64,000 nt of DNA, taken from contig JAEILZ010000002.1 of the NCBI GenBank assembly GCA_018873225.1, positions 3,844,001 through 3,908,000 of the forward strand, in the 5' to 3' direction. Positions 24,113 to 34,610 of this stretch are shown here, in pieces. A model generated the notes under the pieces. It was not told the DNA's origin and searched no databases. It saw only the letters and a program-made list of their open reading frames with translations. Source of the DNA: [Phialemoniopsis] sp. UDSM-2020 (lineage: Eukaryota; Ascomycota; Sordariomycetes; Thyridiales; Thyridiaceae). The translations under genes and the position numbers were made by a program. Each line of letters starts with the position of its first letter. The first letter of the stretch is position 1.

Positions 24113-25828
24113 ATGACTTTGCATCTCCTGCGGCTGCCAGCGGAGATTCAAGATCTCATCTATAATGATCTAGACTCAGATTTCCGAAGCATTGCACGGC
24201 TGATGCAATGCAACCGATACCTGTCCCAGCGCCTCGAGTCGCTGCTCTATAAAACGCACGAGGCGAAGCTTCGCGCTATGAACTGGGCGTGCAGCAGGGT
24301 GTCTCCTAAACATACCATAGGCGCGCTTCGGCGTCTTGTGCTCTCCTACGGCCTGTCTCCCAGTGTCGCACGTTCCAACGTCGGACGCGTGGGTGACGAG
24401 CAGTCGTCCTTCAAGTTTCCTTGCTTCTCGGGTGAACTGGCAGTAATGGCGAAGCGTGCCGACATCGTTCGCGAACTTGCCGCTCTTGGCGCCCGCGCTG
24501 ATGATCCAGGCCTGAAAGATCTTGGAATAGATATGCGCAGAACCGTTGAGCAGCTCTTCATTAATCCTGACCGGGCTGTGGTTCGCGCATTTGTGGACGT
24601 GGGCTGGACGTCGCAATTGACTCGCCTAGAACTCAACCTCTTTCTAATCAAACTTATCACTCACGACATAGCATCATTTGACCTGCTTGATCGGCTGATT
24701 GATGATGGCGCCGATGTGAACTATCTTCACGCGGACAGTCTATTTTCTTGGATCTCTCCGTTATCGGCCGCCGCAGTGGCTCGTTCAATCTCGGTCTTCG
24801 ACCACCTTCTGGCACGGGGCGCAGCTGTAAGCGGCAAGGAAGATCCGCACAATGCGCGGAGCAAACCGTATCACATTCCCCTGTGTGCAGTTCTGAGCAG
24901 GCTGCCCGAGACGAACGACCTTACGACGGTTGACGTCTGCCTAGAACGCGGGGCCGACATCAACCAGGGCATGATATGGAGCTACAAGTTCGGTGAACAG
25001 TACAATATTCTGTGCACACCATTACTGTGGTATCTCCTTGAAATCCGAAGATGGCCTGTTCCAGACTCGCATCCAAAGCCAGCTGATGTGATGCGATATT
25101 TGATGGACAGAGGCGCATCATTCACGGTCTCTACCATGACCGCCCGTGAAGCCGGCTTCCGAACTCCGCCAGCCATCACGCTCATGGTCGAAGACCTATC
25201 CGATCATCTTGAATGGCTGACCGAGCCCCAGTTTCAGGATGTCGTCAAGTTACTCGCGCAGCGCGGTGCTGCAGACGACCATATTTGGAGTCTGATGACT
25301 CAATACGATCGCCCTGTAGAGCCCAAGATTCTGGAGGGTTGGATCACGTTCCTCGACAACCTCTTCTTGTCACCATCGACTACTATTGACGGTCAACACA
25401 GCCAGGACGCCCTTGATGCACTCATCTATGAGTACCTCCGTCATAGGTGTAATGCGACTGTGCGCCTGCATGAGATGACCTTTGCGACGATCAATCATCT
25501 TCTTGAACTAGGAGCAGATGTGAACGCCCCCATCGGAACTGAGGGATGCACGACGCTACATTCAATCTGTCACATCTTGCACCACTTCGAGGTAAACAAC
25601 GAAAGCGGATACGAATGGTGGCGGCAACCCGACGACCGGCAGAGGCTGAGAGAACAACGTCTCGGCCTTCTGAAGATTGTGTTGGACAATGGTGCTGATA
25701 CAAATTTGGAGACATACAATGGGCAGCTTGCTGTGGATATCTTAGAAGCAGACATGTCCACCTTCTCCCCAGATGGAGTAGCGTTTATGATGAGAGTGGC
25801 GCATCTACTTCTAGAGTACGATACATAG
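24113..25828 (+). CDS. F-box-like / ankyrin-repeat protein
   Basis: An intronless gene of 571 aa. The N-terminus LLRLPAEIQDLIYNDL, followed by ARLMQCNRYLSQRLESLLY, matches the F-box-like start of many fungal ankyrin proteins, which may link substrates to SCF ubiquitin ligase. The rest is a series of degenerate ankyrin repeats, seen as LIDDGADVNYLHADS, HLLARGAAVSG, CLERGADINQG, YLMDRGASF, LLELGADVNAPIGTEGCTTLH and IVLDNGADTNLETYNGQLAVDIL. No transmembrane segment or signal peptide is visible. Such proteins are abundant and fast-evolving in filamentous fungi. The nearby NACHT and HET genes place it in a neighbourhood of recognition-type genes. Binding partner unknown. Confidence 0.85.
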   Translation: MTLHLLRLPAEIQDLIYNDLDSDFRSIARLMQCNRYLSQRLESLLYKTHEAKLRAMNWACSRVSPKHTIGALRRLVLSYGLSPSVARSNVGRVGDEQSSFKFPCFSGELAVMAKRADIVRELAALGARADDPGLKDLGIDMRRTVEQLFINPDRAVVRAFVDVGWTSQLTRLELNLFLIKLITHDIASFDLLDRLIDDGADVNYLHADSLFSWISPLSAAAVARSISVFDHLLARGAAVSGKEDPHNARSKPYHIPLCAVLSRLPETNDLTTVDVCLERGADINQGMIWSYKFGEQYNILCTPLLWYLLEIRRWPVPDSHPKPADVMRYLMDRGASFTVSTMTAREAGFRTPPAITLMVEDLSDHLEWLTEPQFQDVVKLLAQRGAADDHIWSLMTQYDRPVEPKILEGWITFLDNLFLSPSTTIDGQHSQDALDALIYEYLRHRCNATVRLHEMTFATINHLLELGADVNAPIGTEGCTTLHSICHILHHFEVNNESGYEWWRQPDDRQRLREQRLGLLKIVLDNGADTNLETYNGQLAVDILEADMSTFSPDGVAFMMRVAHLLLEYDT

Positions 25829-26848
25829 GGTTCTAGTTCTCACTATTCTCTAGGGATGAGCGGGTCGTGCAGAGTCTTGCAAGTCTAAATCATCATCAGC
25901 CATGGTTCCTGTCACTGATTTTCCTTCTTGAACTTCCCAAGTGTTCCTTGCATTTACAGACGCAAGATCGTTCGAAAATGTCAACCACTTCCTTGGCTTT
26001 TATTGACGTGCAAGCACATGTTCCACTTCTCCATGTCTCTCTCCAGCTCGCCACGTTTCTGTTGTCTCTGAGTACACAGTGTGCTTTCATGTCCCGCTTT
26101 GTCTACCTCTTTCGGCATCCGAAACAGGCGCTCTGAGATGGCACAAGTATCAGAGAGGTAGCGTTTGAGCATAGGTGCATACTCGTTTTCCTTCCTAATG
26201 TTTTGGTAGATGGAAATTTAGTGACTGCAGTACACATTTATCAAATGGGGCCTTACCCGAGGGTATCGGTGGCAGTGACACTTGAAGTTTGGAGCTTGGT
26301 GGTCACCGGCATCACTTTGCAGTCTGTCTTGAAAATGCAGCTCATAAATGAGGATATAGCAAAGATTTTTCTCACGCTTTGTTCGATAGAAGACTGAACA
26401 TTTGCACCCATTTCAACATCACACTGAGCGTGGATTGATCGAAGTTTGAGAATTTACACAGGATCCTCAGGGTAGTGCAGACTTTTTGTGTACATGTCTC
26501 TATTCATGTCACGATGCAGAGCACATTTGTGCTTCGTATGTATATGCTAGATGTGGGTTAGATATCTGGTATACCGCCATGATATTCTGGCCACTGCACC
26601 ATTCTCATCTACAGAAAACTGACCTTCGTGTGCTTCCGTGTGACAAGTATCATGACCACAATTGTGCTTTCCCATCTCATCTAGTTTCATTAGCCTCAAT
26701 TCAGTGTGATCAGCCAATCATTATGCAAAGCACAATCGTGCTATGTTGACTGCCCCTCACCTTTTTTACTGTTGGGTGTGCGTACAAACTTCCCCTCCTC
26801 ATGTGCTCTCAACCTCGATGAAGCCATCTCAGTACGCAATGCGGTCCA
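25829..26848. other. Intergenic, AT-richer stretch
   Basis: About 1 kb without a supported gene. Short open frames (25867-26136, 26486-26749) show no known motif and no conserved splice context. Confidence 0.5.
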
Positions 26849-29800
26849 ATGCTGGAAGCTCCAACCGCGGACATGGAAACGTCGACTATGGACCATTGGA
26901 CATGCGTAAGTTGGATATTCTCTGCGCTATCGTCTACATCTCTGATCGACCACAGTGTCAATGCAAGACATGGAATGCTAGAGGCTTTAGGTGCAGCGAT
27001 TGTTTCCATAAGCGTTGCGCGCGCCTATGTGCAAACTTCGCAGGATCACGAGATGTTTTCATCGTATGTAACACCCGCGCATTCACGAAGTAGATGATCA
27101 TGAGCTTCTGAACCTATGATATAGCTTAACGAGCTAAATGCTCGTGGGTCTTGGCTAGCCGCGACAGATGACCGCCAGCCCTACGCACTCCCAGCGTGGG
27201 GCCGGGCTGGATCGAAGATCAGCAATCCGGAAGAGGACCACAACGTTGAGGGAGTTGGGGACTCGGTTATGCTCAATCAACCTAATGGTTCCGGCGATGC
27301 TGATGGATTGGAGCTTGATGAACGCGTTGAATATCGGTGGGCCGTTCTTGATCACGCACAGCCGGGGTTGCTCGGCCACCCAGGACCATCAGCTCGGCCA
27401 ACAAAAATGGAACACCGGGTGTCAATGGGACCAGGAGATCTGAGCAAACATCAGGGCGGTCAAGTCGGAAATTTCATCACGGAGGTGCTGAGTGGCCTGG
27501 AACCAAATCACGGCAGCCGTAAAGCCAGTCATAGCTTACGGTTTTTCAAGGAGGGCCTGCCCGAGGACAAGATCAAGAGGAGGGTGACAAACTTAACCCC
27601 ATCGCGGGAAAAACTCTCACCGACTACCAAGACCCCAAGTGACACAAAAACAACCGGCCCGATCGAAGGTGCACAACACGCATGCGCCCAGGATGCACTC
27701 CCATTGCCGAAATCGTGTGTTGTCTTTCCAAAACAGCGCCAGCCGGCCGCAAAGCGTGGGCCACTTGAGAATCATGTTGAGCGACTGAATATCGGCATGC
27801 GGAAATTTGGCAGATGTGTCAGATGTCGGGTCCGGAACATACAGGTTGGTATCACATTTGTGAGGCAGGTGGGTGGCCCTTTGCTAACACCGACCTCACA
27901 GCTTAATGTTGACCCTCACGAAGAAGGTGGGATCTGTCGAACATGTGAAGAGCTTGAGGTTTCGGTCAATAAGATACGGCCACTCCCGACGACTGCCTTG
28001 CCTGACTCTGTATCCGGATATGCAGCTCAGACGTTCTTTCCGATTACTGGCTTCTCTGATTCAGGATACGGATCTGCACCTCAAGGATGTCTTAGGGCGA
28101 ATGAGTCCCAATTAACCGCCGAATTCAATGAGGGTGCACTTACCAACTACTCAGAATCAGTAGCAGATACTATAACTTATCGAAATTATATATCGGATTT
28201 GTGCAGCGATATTCACTCACGAGTTGCTTGCCCTTACGGAGTCAAGCGGGATCAGTCGTTTATTGGCGCCCTTCCGGGCTTGTTGAAGGCATTCGCGTCT
28301 AGACTCGGCACCGAGGCTCGCGACCACATCAATAGGAATGCTATGGTCTTTCTGCATCGCAAAAATCAGTATGTCTCATATTATAAGTTTTCTTTGTATG
28401 TTTTCAATCAATACTGACCTGGAAAGAGCGATCTGCTCAGGACTTGAGGCAGTGTTTCTGGAGGATGTAGACTCAAAGCCCTCAAAGTTGGAGAGCGAAA
28501 GCATGTCATTGAAGGAGAAAATGTCCATGTGGGCGCGCAATGACAACAAAACTCTCTTTGGAAGGCCCCAGGAGACATTTCAAGGCGTCAAGGATCTTCG
28601 AGACGACAAGGACTTCGAATTGTACCAGGCTGCTATCCTTGACAGCGAAGCTTTCAAGTGGTTTTGTTCGACCTTGGAGGAAGAAATGACCCTAGGTATG
28701 GACAGTTCAACACCTCGAATCCGGGACCAGGTCTTGAGTTGCCTTCCAACTGGCAAGGTAAGCCGAAGATATGGCCCAGCTATCCACCAAATCGAGCTGG
28801 TATGCGAATGGCTCCGTCTAAGTGGATCGATAACCCCAAATTACTCGAGGACTAAACCCGTTCTTCTGGATCATCTGGACGGACTCTTTCTGGTACAATC
28901 ATCTCCTGGACAACCTCAAATAGTTTCCATGTCGACATACCTTATCCAGACCTGGCCGGAGGTAGGACTGTCCATACTGCATTTGCTACAAATGGCAGAC
29001 CTTAGCGGTGGATCAAAAGACGCACGTTAGTGTCAATCATCACTGTGTCTGTTTTATGCTTATTGTACTAATGGATCACTTCAAGATTTCTCTGGGGCAA
29101 GTTTACAAGCGGAGGTGACTTTAGACACCGTCAGACTGAAAGCTACCGGGCCTGCATACTTTGTTGCAACTTGTGCTGAGGCTCTAGCCTGGATAGCCTC
29201 ATGCCTTGGTAGCAGCCAAAACCATGCCTGTTTGGTTAGACCCTGCTTGGAATTATACAAGATTCACACCGAGGTCCCGACCAACGGAGATGAGAGAACC
29301 GCTATTGCCCTCTACAAGGGCAGGTGTGACATCAGACTGAACCTAGTCACTGAGTCTATTCCCGACGCTTCGATTGCTGATATTCACGTCGAACCACGTG
29401 GGAAGACATCTGGATTTCCCACTCTTAAACGACCAAACAACTGGGACGGTATCGAGGTACCATATCCTGATCTGTTGCGACTATCTTGCGCAAACGCTAC
29501 GATTGAGGACTCGTGCTATCGGGTCCGCAGTCCGACAATTGACGTGCACTTGTCACAGTGCGAGAACAACGTTTTTCTTTGGAGGTTGGCAAACAAGACT
29601 GCGGATGCAGGCTTTCCGGTCGCTACGGGTGGCCCGAAAGCCTCCAGACGTAGCTTCAAGTCAATTGACCAGGCTCTATTGGAGCGAGGGCGTCATATTG
29701 TTTATGTCACTGCAGCCCCTTCTACAAGCAATTCACCTGCTGATGAACCTACCCTTCGAAACAACCACACAAGCCACCAAGCTATAAGAGGTGCTGCGAA

Positions 29801-31613
29801 GACCCCGGGTGTTGTCGGTAGAGGTACCCGGCCTTACTTTCAACACCAGTATGCACCTTTACCAACATCTGGCCATAAGGCAGATTCCATTGCTGATTCG
29901 AAAGTCAGCTCGGTTACGTCTAGAATACCAGTTGAGCACTTGGGTTTGGAGGAGACCAACTCAACCCTTTTCCACGCATCTCGGATTACTAGGTGGGATA
30001 TAAATAATCAACAGCCTAGTGACTCTGACGAGTCTTTTGAGTCAGGAATCCTCTCGGTGTCTGACGATACGGAGTCTTTGAGAACTTTGGAACATGGGGA
30101 AGAACGCTTTTCGTTCCTCAATGGTATACTCCAGCAGCTCCTGGAGGAATTCCGACGCCGCTGGCTTGCGAGCGGTCCGAACACCAGCACAAGCGACAAC
30201 ACGTACCTCTGTATGCAGAACACATTCACGTCAATGCATAGAAGAGAAGCATGGTCACAGATGGAGGATCAAACCCTCATGCAGCCTATTCATCAACAAG
30301 GTACTGGAAATTGGGTGCGAATTGCACAGCAGCTCGGGAATAAGACACCAAAGCAGTGTCGTGAACGATATCACCATAATCTAGACGTCTCGCGTAATCG
30401 CGAATCTATTTCCCCTGAGGAGGGCAGGAGGATTGAGGAACTAGTCAAAGAGAATGGAACCCGCTGGACGGATATCGCAAGGAAGCTGAACGGCCGCAGT
30501 AGCATCGCTGTCAAGAACTGGTGGGCCGGCAGCCAGAACAGACGGATGCACCGACGCACAGGAATTTCACCAAAGAAACTGGCAGACTCGTCAGGCAATA
30601 CACCCGCTCACTACAGCGGTAATTCATCCGAGAAGTCAACGATCTCCCTTCAGATCTCACCAAGATCGACCAGCCCCAGTCAGACGAATAAGCGAAAACG
30701 CATGGACCATGGAGACGAGGACGACCAAGGAAATCAACCACCGCGAAAGAGTGTCGCACGTCCTCCGGTTTGTGAGGAAATCGTAAAGGTACTCGCTTGT
30801 CCATTCTTCAAATTGAACCGATGCGTCCATCAGCGATGCGGCAACTTAACTCTTCGTCGGATCAGAGACGTCAAGCAACATCTCGCTCGGAAGCACTACA
30901 CACTTTACTGTCAAGTCTGCCACCGCACCTTTGCCACAGATGAACTACTGGAATTACATACTGGGTCTTGTTCTCGGCAAGACCGTGTCAGGCTGGACGG
31001 TGTACCGTACCCTCAGCGCGAACGATTACGCAATAAGTCCAAGGCCAACGCAAGCGTTGAAGAGCAGTGGTTCGCGATCTGGGACCTTGTGTTTCCAGAT
31101 TGCAGTCGACCAGGTTCCCCATACATGGATGTTGACTTGGTAACCGAGTTGCGCGCGTTTGCCGAGTACTGTGCCGTCAGAGGGCCTCAACTTCACACAG
31201 AAGCAACCAGTTTTCAACAGCGTGCTGACCTTGCAAGAATTTATGCTCAGGGCATGCGTTTTCTGGTTCAAGAATGGATCGCTGGTCAAACTCATCAGCT
31301 GGCAACCAGACATTCCGGAAGTCTCGATCACAGCACTAGCACTGTAAGTACGGATTCTGATAGCGGCATCGGGTTCACTGCCTTGAGAGACAGGCCTCAG
31401 ATGAGTATGGACACCTCATTGACCAACAACGCCAACCGATTGCCAGAGATCCCCGTCACTGCGCATGGGCAGGATCTTAGGAATTTGCAGGATGACCAAC
31501 CCTTTGACTATACCCTTGCGCCTGTGGATTTTGGGACGGAATTCGGTGATGCAAGGGGCCTCGAGTCTTTCTCTGAGTTCTTGGACAACCTGGAACCTGG
31601 CGATCTCCCGTAG
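26849..31613 (+). CDS. Multi-domain zinc-finger protein, paralogue B (Cys/His cluster + two Myb repeats + C2H2-like fingers)
   Basis: This is a probable nuclear regulator of 1492 aa from join(26849..26905, 26956..27063, 27125..27844, 27902..28368, 28427..29025, 29086..31613). The N-terminal Cys/His cluster spans intron 1: HWTC then CQCKTWNARGFRCSDC, F-H-x2-C-x3-C. A second Cys pair set CVRCRVRNIQ...ICRTC flanks intron 3. The helical block ending VFLHRK and its phase-2 intron match paralogue A. Residues about 1045-1155 hold two Myb/SANT repeats, each with spaced tryptophans (REAWSQMEDQTL, GNWVRIAQQLGNKTPKQCRER; GTRWTDIARKLNGRS, VKNWW). An NLS (NKRKRMDHGDEDD) and paired fingers follow (CPFFKL, RIRDVKQHLARKH, CQVCHRTF), then EEQWFAIWDLVFP. 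The C-terminus is acidic. The Myb repeats are absent from paralogue A at the equivalent place. The start at 26849 is the only one that keeps the cluster in frame. Function unknown. Confidence 0.8.
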
Positions 31614-32275
31614 CTGGTCGACTGTTCTAATTAAGAGGCGAGTCTTCGTACGGTCTATCAGGGAACCTCCTCAAGGCAGGAGATCAGATCGTCACTCAGG
31701 ACTGTCCGATTTGTCAAGTCATATCTAGCCATTCAAAGTGCATATCTCCCGCCCATGTCTGCTACAATCCTTGTCTACGCAGATGCATGGCCGCTCATTT
31801 GAAACAACTTAATACTGTTGCACAGCCTTTCCTATAAAAGCCATCTTCCAACTGAATGCAATCAGAAATGCTGGTCATGACGACTTCAACAGCTATCCCA
31901 TCTTCCATAGTCGCTTTCATTGCATTCATCTCACTGATTTAGAAAGTGCAAATAAATCAAGCTACAGCACCTAGAACTATGAATGACTGACTCCGACCCA
32001 ATCAACCCTGATCAGTGGTTCTCCGACAGTATTCCGACAATCATCCTGCTAGCTCCCACGTTGATGGTGGAGCAAGTGGAGGCCCTCCTGACCTCTCTTC
32101 TGATAGAACGCTGTGCCCCGTAAATATTCCGGAAAGAGGGGTGGTTCAGTGTACAAATAGTATCCTTGGTGCATAACGGGTTTTGGACTTTTAACCTGTT
32201 CTCCCTCTCGCGCCCGACTGACCCAGACCATCGACACACACGCTCTCACAAGGAGTGCTAGCAAGGACTGAGACA
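31614..32275. other. Intergenic region upstream of the GH43 gene
   Basis: 662 bp with no supported gene, RNA or repeat. Presumed terminator of paralogue B and promoter of the glycosidase. Confidence 0.4.
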
Positions 32276-33890
32276 ATGGCTGGCCATCGCGGGGTTAATC
32301 CGATTATACCTGGCTTTTCGCCCGATCCTTCGATAATCAGTGTTTCCGGGTGGTACTATCTGGTGACTTCAACTTTCCACCTATTTCCGGGCCTGCCTGT
32401 ATATGCCTCGCAGGATCTTGTCTCTTGGAAACACATTGGTAGGATAGACCAACTACTCTCCCTTCTCACATCTTTACTGAAGTCATAATTAGGCAATGCC
32501 ATCAGCAGGCAGTCTCAGTTAAGCCTGGCCAAATCTTCAACCAGATTGCAGCCTGGAAAGCACAGTACAAGGGGACAAATTTTGCCTGCTACTGCTGGGT
32601 TGTACGCCCCAACCATTCGACATCATGATGGAATGTTTTACATTGTTTGCACCAATTGCGTCAGGGACAGGGGAAGCAGTACCTCAGCCACGCTCAACTT
32701 CTTGATAACCACCAATGACATCTGGTCAAATAACTGGAGTGATCCTGTCTACTTTGAATTTCATGGGATTGACCCGGACATTCTCTTCGAGAGTGGGAAG
32801 GTCTATGTCACGGGCTCTGCAGCACCGGGTCCCATGACGAAGATCAACTGTTTTGAGCTGGATGTCGAGACTGGTAGACACACATCAGAAATACGGACTC
32901 TTTGGGAGGGCACAGGAGGCATTCACCCAGAGGGGCCTCACATATACAAGCGCAACGGATGGTACTTCCTCCTGGTCTCTGAGGGCGGTACCCACAACGA
33001 CCACATGCTCACCATGGCTCGAGCAAGCGATATTTGGGGCCCGTATGAGCCTTGCCCGCACAACCCAGTGTTGACTGCGCGTGGAACAGACGAGTACATC
33101 CAAAATACTGGTCATGGTGATCTATTCCAGGATGAGAGCGGCCAGTGGTGGATGATGTGTCTGGCTGTGCGCAAAGACAAGAATGGAAGGTATCCCATGG
33201 GCAGAGAGACTTTCCTCACATCGGTCAAATGGGACGGCGAGTGGCCCGTGGTTGATCACGTCCCGCATGGCTCTAGAGGTTAGTCCTAGCTGCGAGGTCG
33301 GACTGCCTCTTGCTACAGCGCCGCTCCTCGACTATCTCTACATCCGAGATGCAAAGCTGAGCAACTACATCTTGGGCGAAGATGAGTCGAGCATCACTCT
33401 CTTCACCTCTTCTGTCGACTTTTCAGAGCCCGAATTATCTCCTACGTTCGTCGGCAAGAGGCAGCGTGTCCTGGAAGGAAAGAGCGGCATTTCGCTTACC
33501 GGAATCTCGGACAGCTGGGCTTCGGCACGAGTGAAGAGCGGCCTAGCGTATTACAAGGATGAGCACCGCTTCTTCCGGATTCTTTTCGACGCGTTCGACT
33601 CATCGGTCGTGTTCGAGATGAACAATTCCGCGCAAGAGATCAACAGAACTATCCGCCACAAGCTCGACCCGGTACCGAGCAGCATCTTCTTCCGCATCCA
33701 ATACACGGAGCAAGAGTTTCACCTGATGTATGCAGTTGACTCTGGCCCCGGCGGATCCTGGATTCAGCTGGCATCTCTCGATACCCTGACTATGACGGAT
33801 CCGGATTTCGTTGGTCCAGTGATTGGTCCATTTGCAGTGGCCGATGCCGATGGTATCAAGATCGATTTCAAAGGGTTTCATTGTGACTAG
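32276..33890 (+). CDS. Glycoside hydrolase family 43, beta-xylosidase/arabinofuranosidase-like, intracellular
   Basis: A five-bladed beta-propeller glycosidase of 506 aa from join(32276..32438, 32493..33278, 33319..33890). The three GH43 carboxylates are visible: Asp17 in GFSPDPSII (general base), Asp148 in FHGIDPDILFE (pKa modulator) and Glu201 in HPEGPHIYKRNGWYFLL (general acid). The C-terminal half from about residue 320 fits the concanavalin-like beta-sandwich attached to GH43 xylosidases. There is no signal peptide, so it probably acts in the cytosol on imported xylo- or arabino-oligosaccharides. The second intron is only 40 nt. It is required because the frame changes at about 33279, and GTTAGT...CTACAG restores SRAPLLDYLYIRD. 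A 1-nt indel would be the alternative explanation. Exact substrate uncertain. Confidence 0.9.
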
Positions 33891-34610
33891 ACGCCTCATG
33901 ACAGAACAAACAGAATTGACCAAGATTTCCTCTTGCAAACCTATGCCACTATTACTGCCATGATCCCGAATCATGAGGGAGCACACGTAAGCTCTCTCGA
34001 TGGACGATGGGTGCGTCGTTGTACTGGGGTCACAATGTGCTTTGCTTTCCAAGGTACACCTTACTATGAAAGTGACAAACACTAGCACACATGCACCTAC
34101 CTCTATCTCAATACAAGCCTGTGTAACCTGGCTATCAGATCAAGGCAACCGAGACGAGATGCTGACAACCTCTTTCAATGCGGGCGACGATGCGGGGTCT
34201 TTTTATTCAGCTGCCAAGACCGGATGACCAGGGTTGTTGCAGGATGCAGCCGTTTGAAGGTGGGAGTGTTTGCAGGGTTGTCTTGTCTTGACGAATTGGG
34301 GCAGACTGGTGGGCTTCTTCCGAGGCTCCTCGAAGCCTCAGTGGCTGTCTTGTGAACGCTAGGGACTCGTTTGGAACTTGGGCCTAGACTCCTGGCTCTG
34401 TTTGCGCGGCAAGTTGTTGATCCGCCCAAACATAAGCACCTAATATTGTTGATCAATAGCCTGAATTTGCAATTGAAGAGCATGCCTCTGTATTTTTGGA
34501 AACATGCCACTGTTTCCCCATCGTCGCCCTAGCTGACCAGGCCGCTCAAACTCCTGTCGCCGCGTCCAACGCGTGCCAATTCGGTGTGAGGAGCGAAGTC
34601 TGCTGCCAAG
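33891..34610. other. Intergenic region upstream of the HET gene
   Basis: 720 bp; no gene supported on either strand. Open frames on the minus strand here (34175-35048) run into the antisense of the HET gene and look like shadows. Confidence 0.45.
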
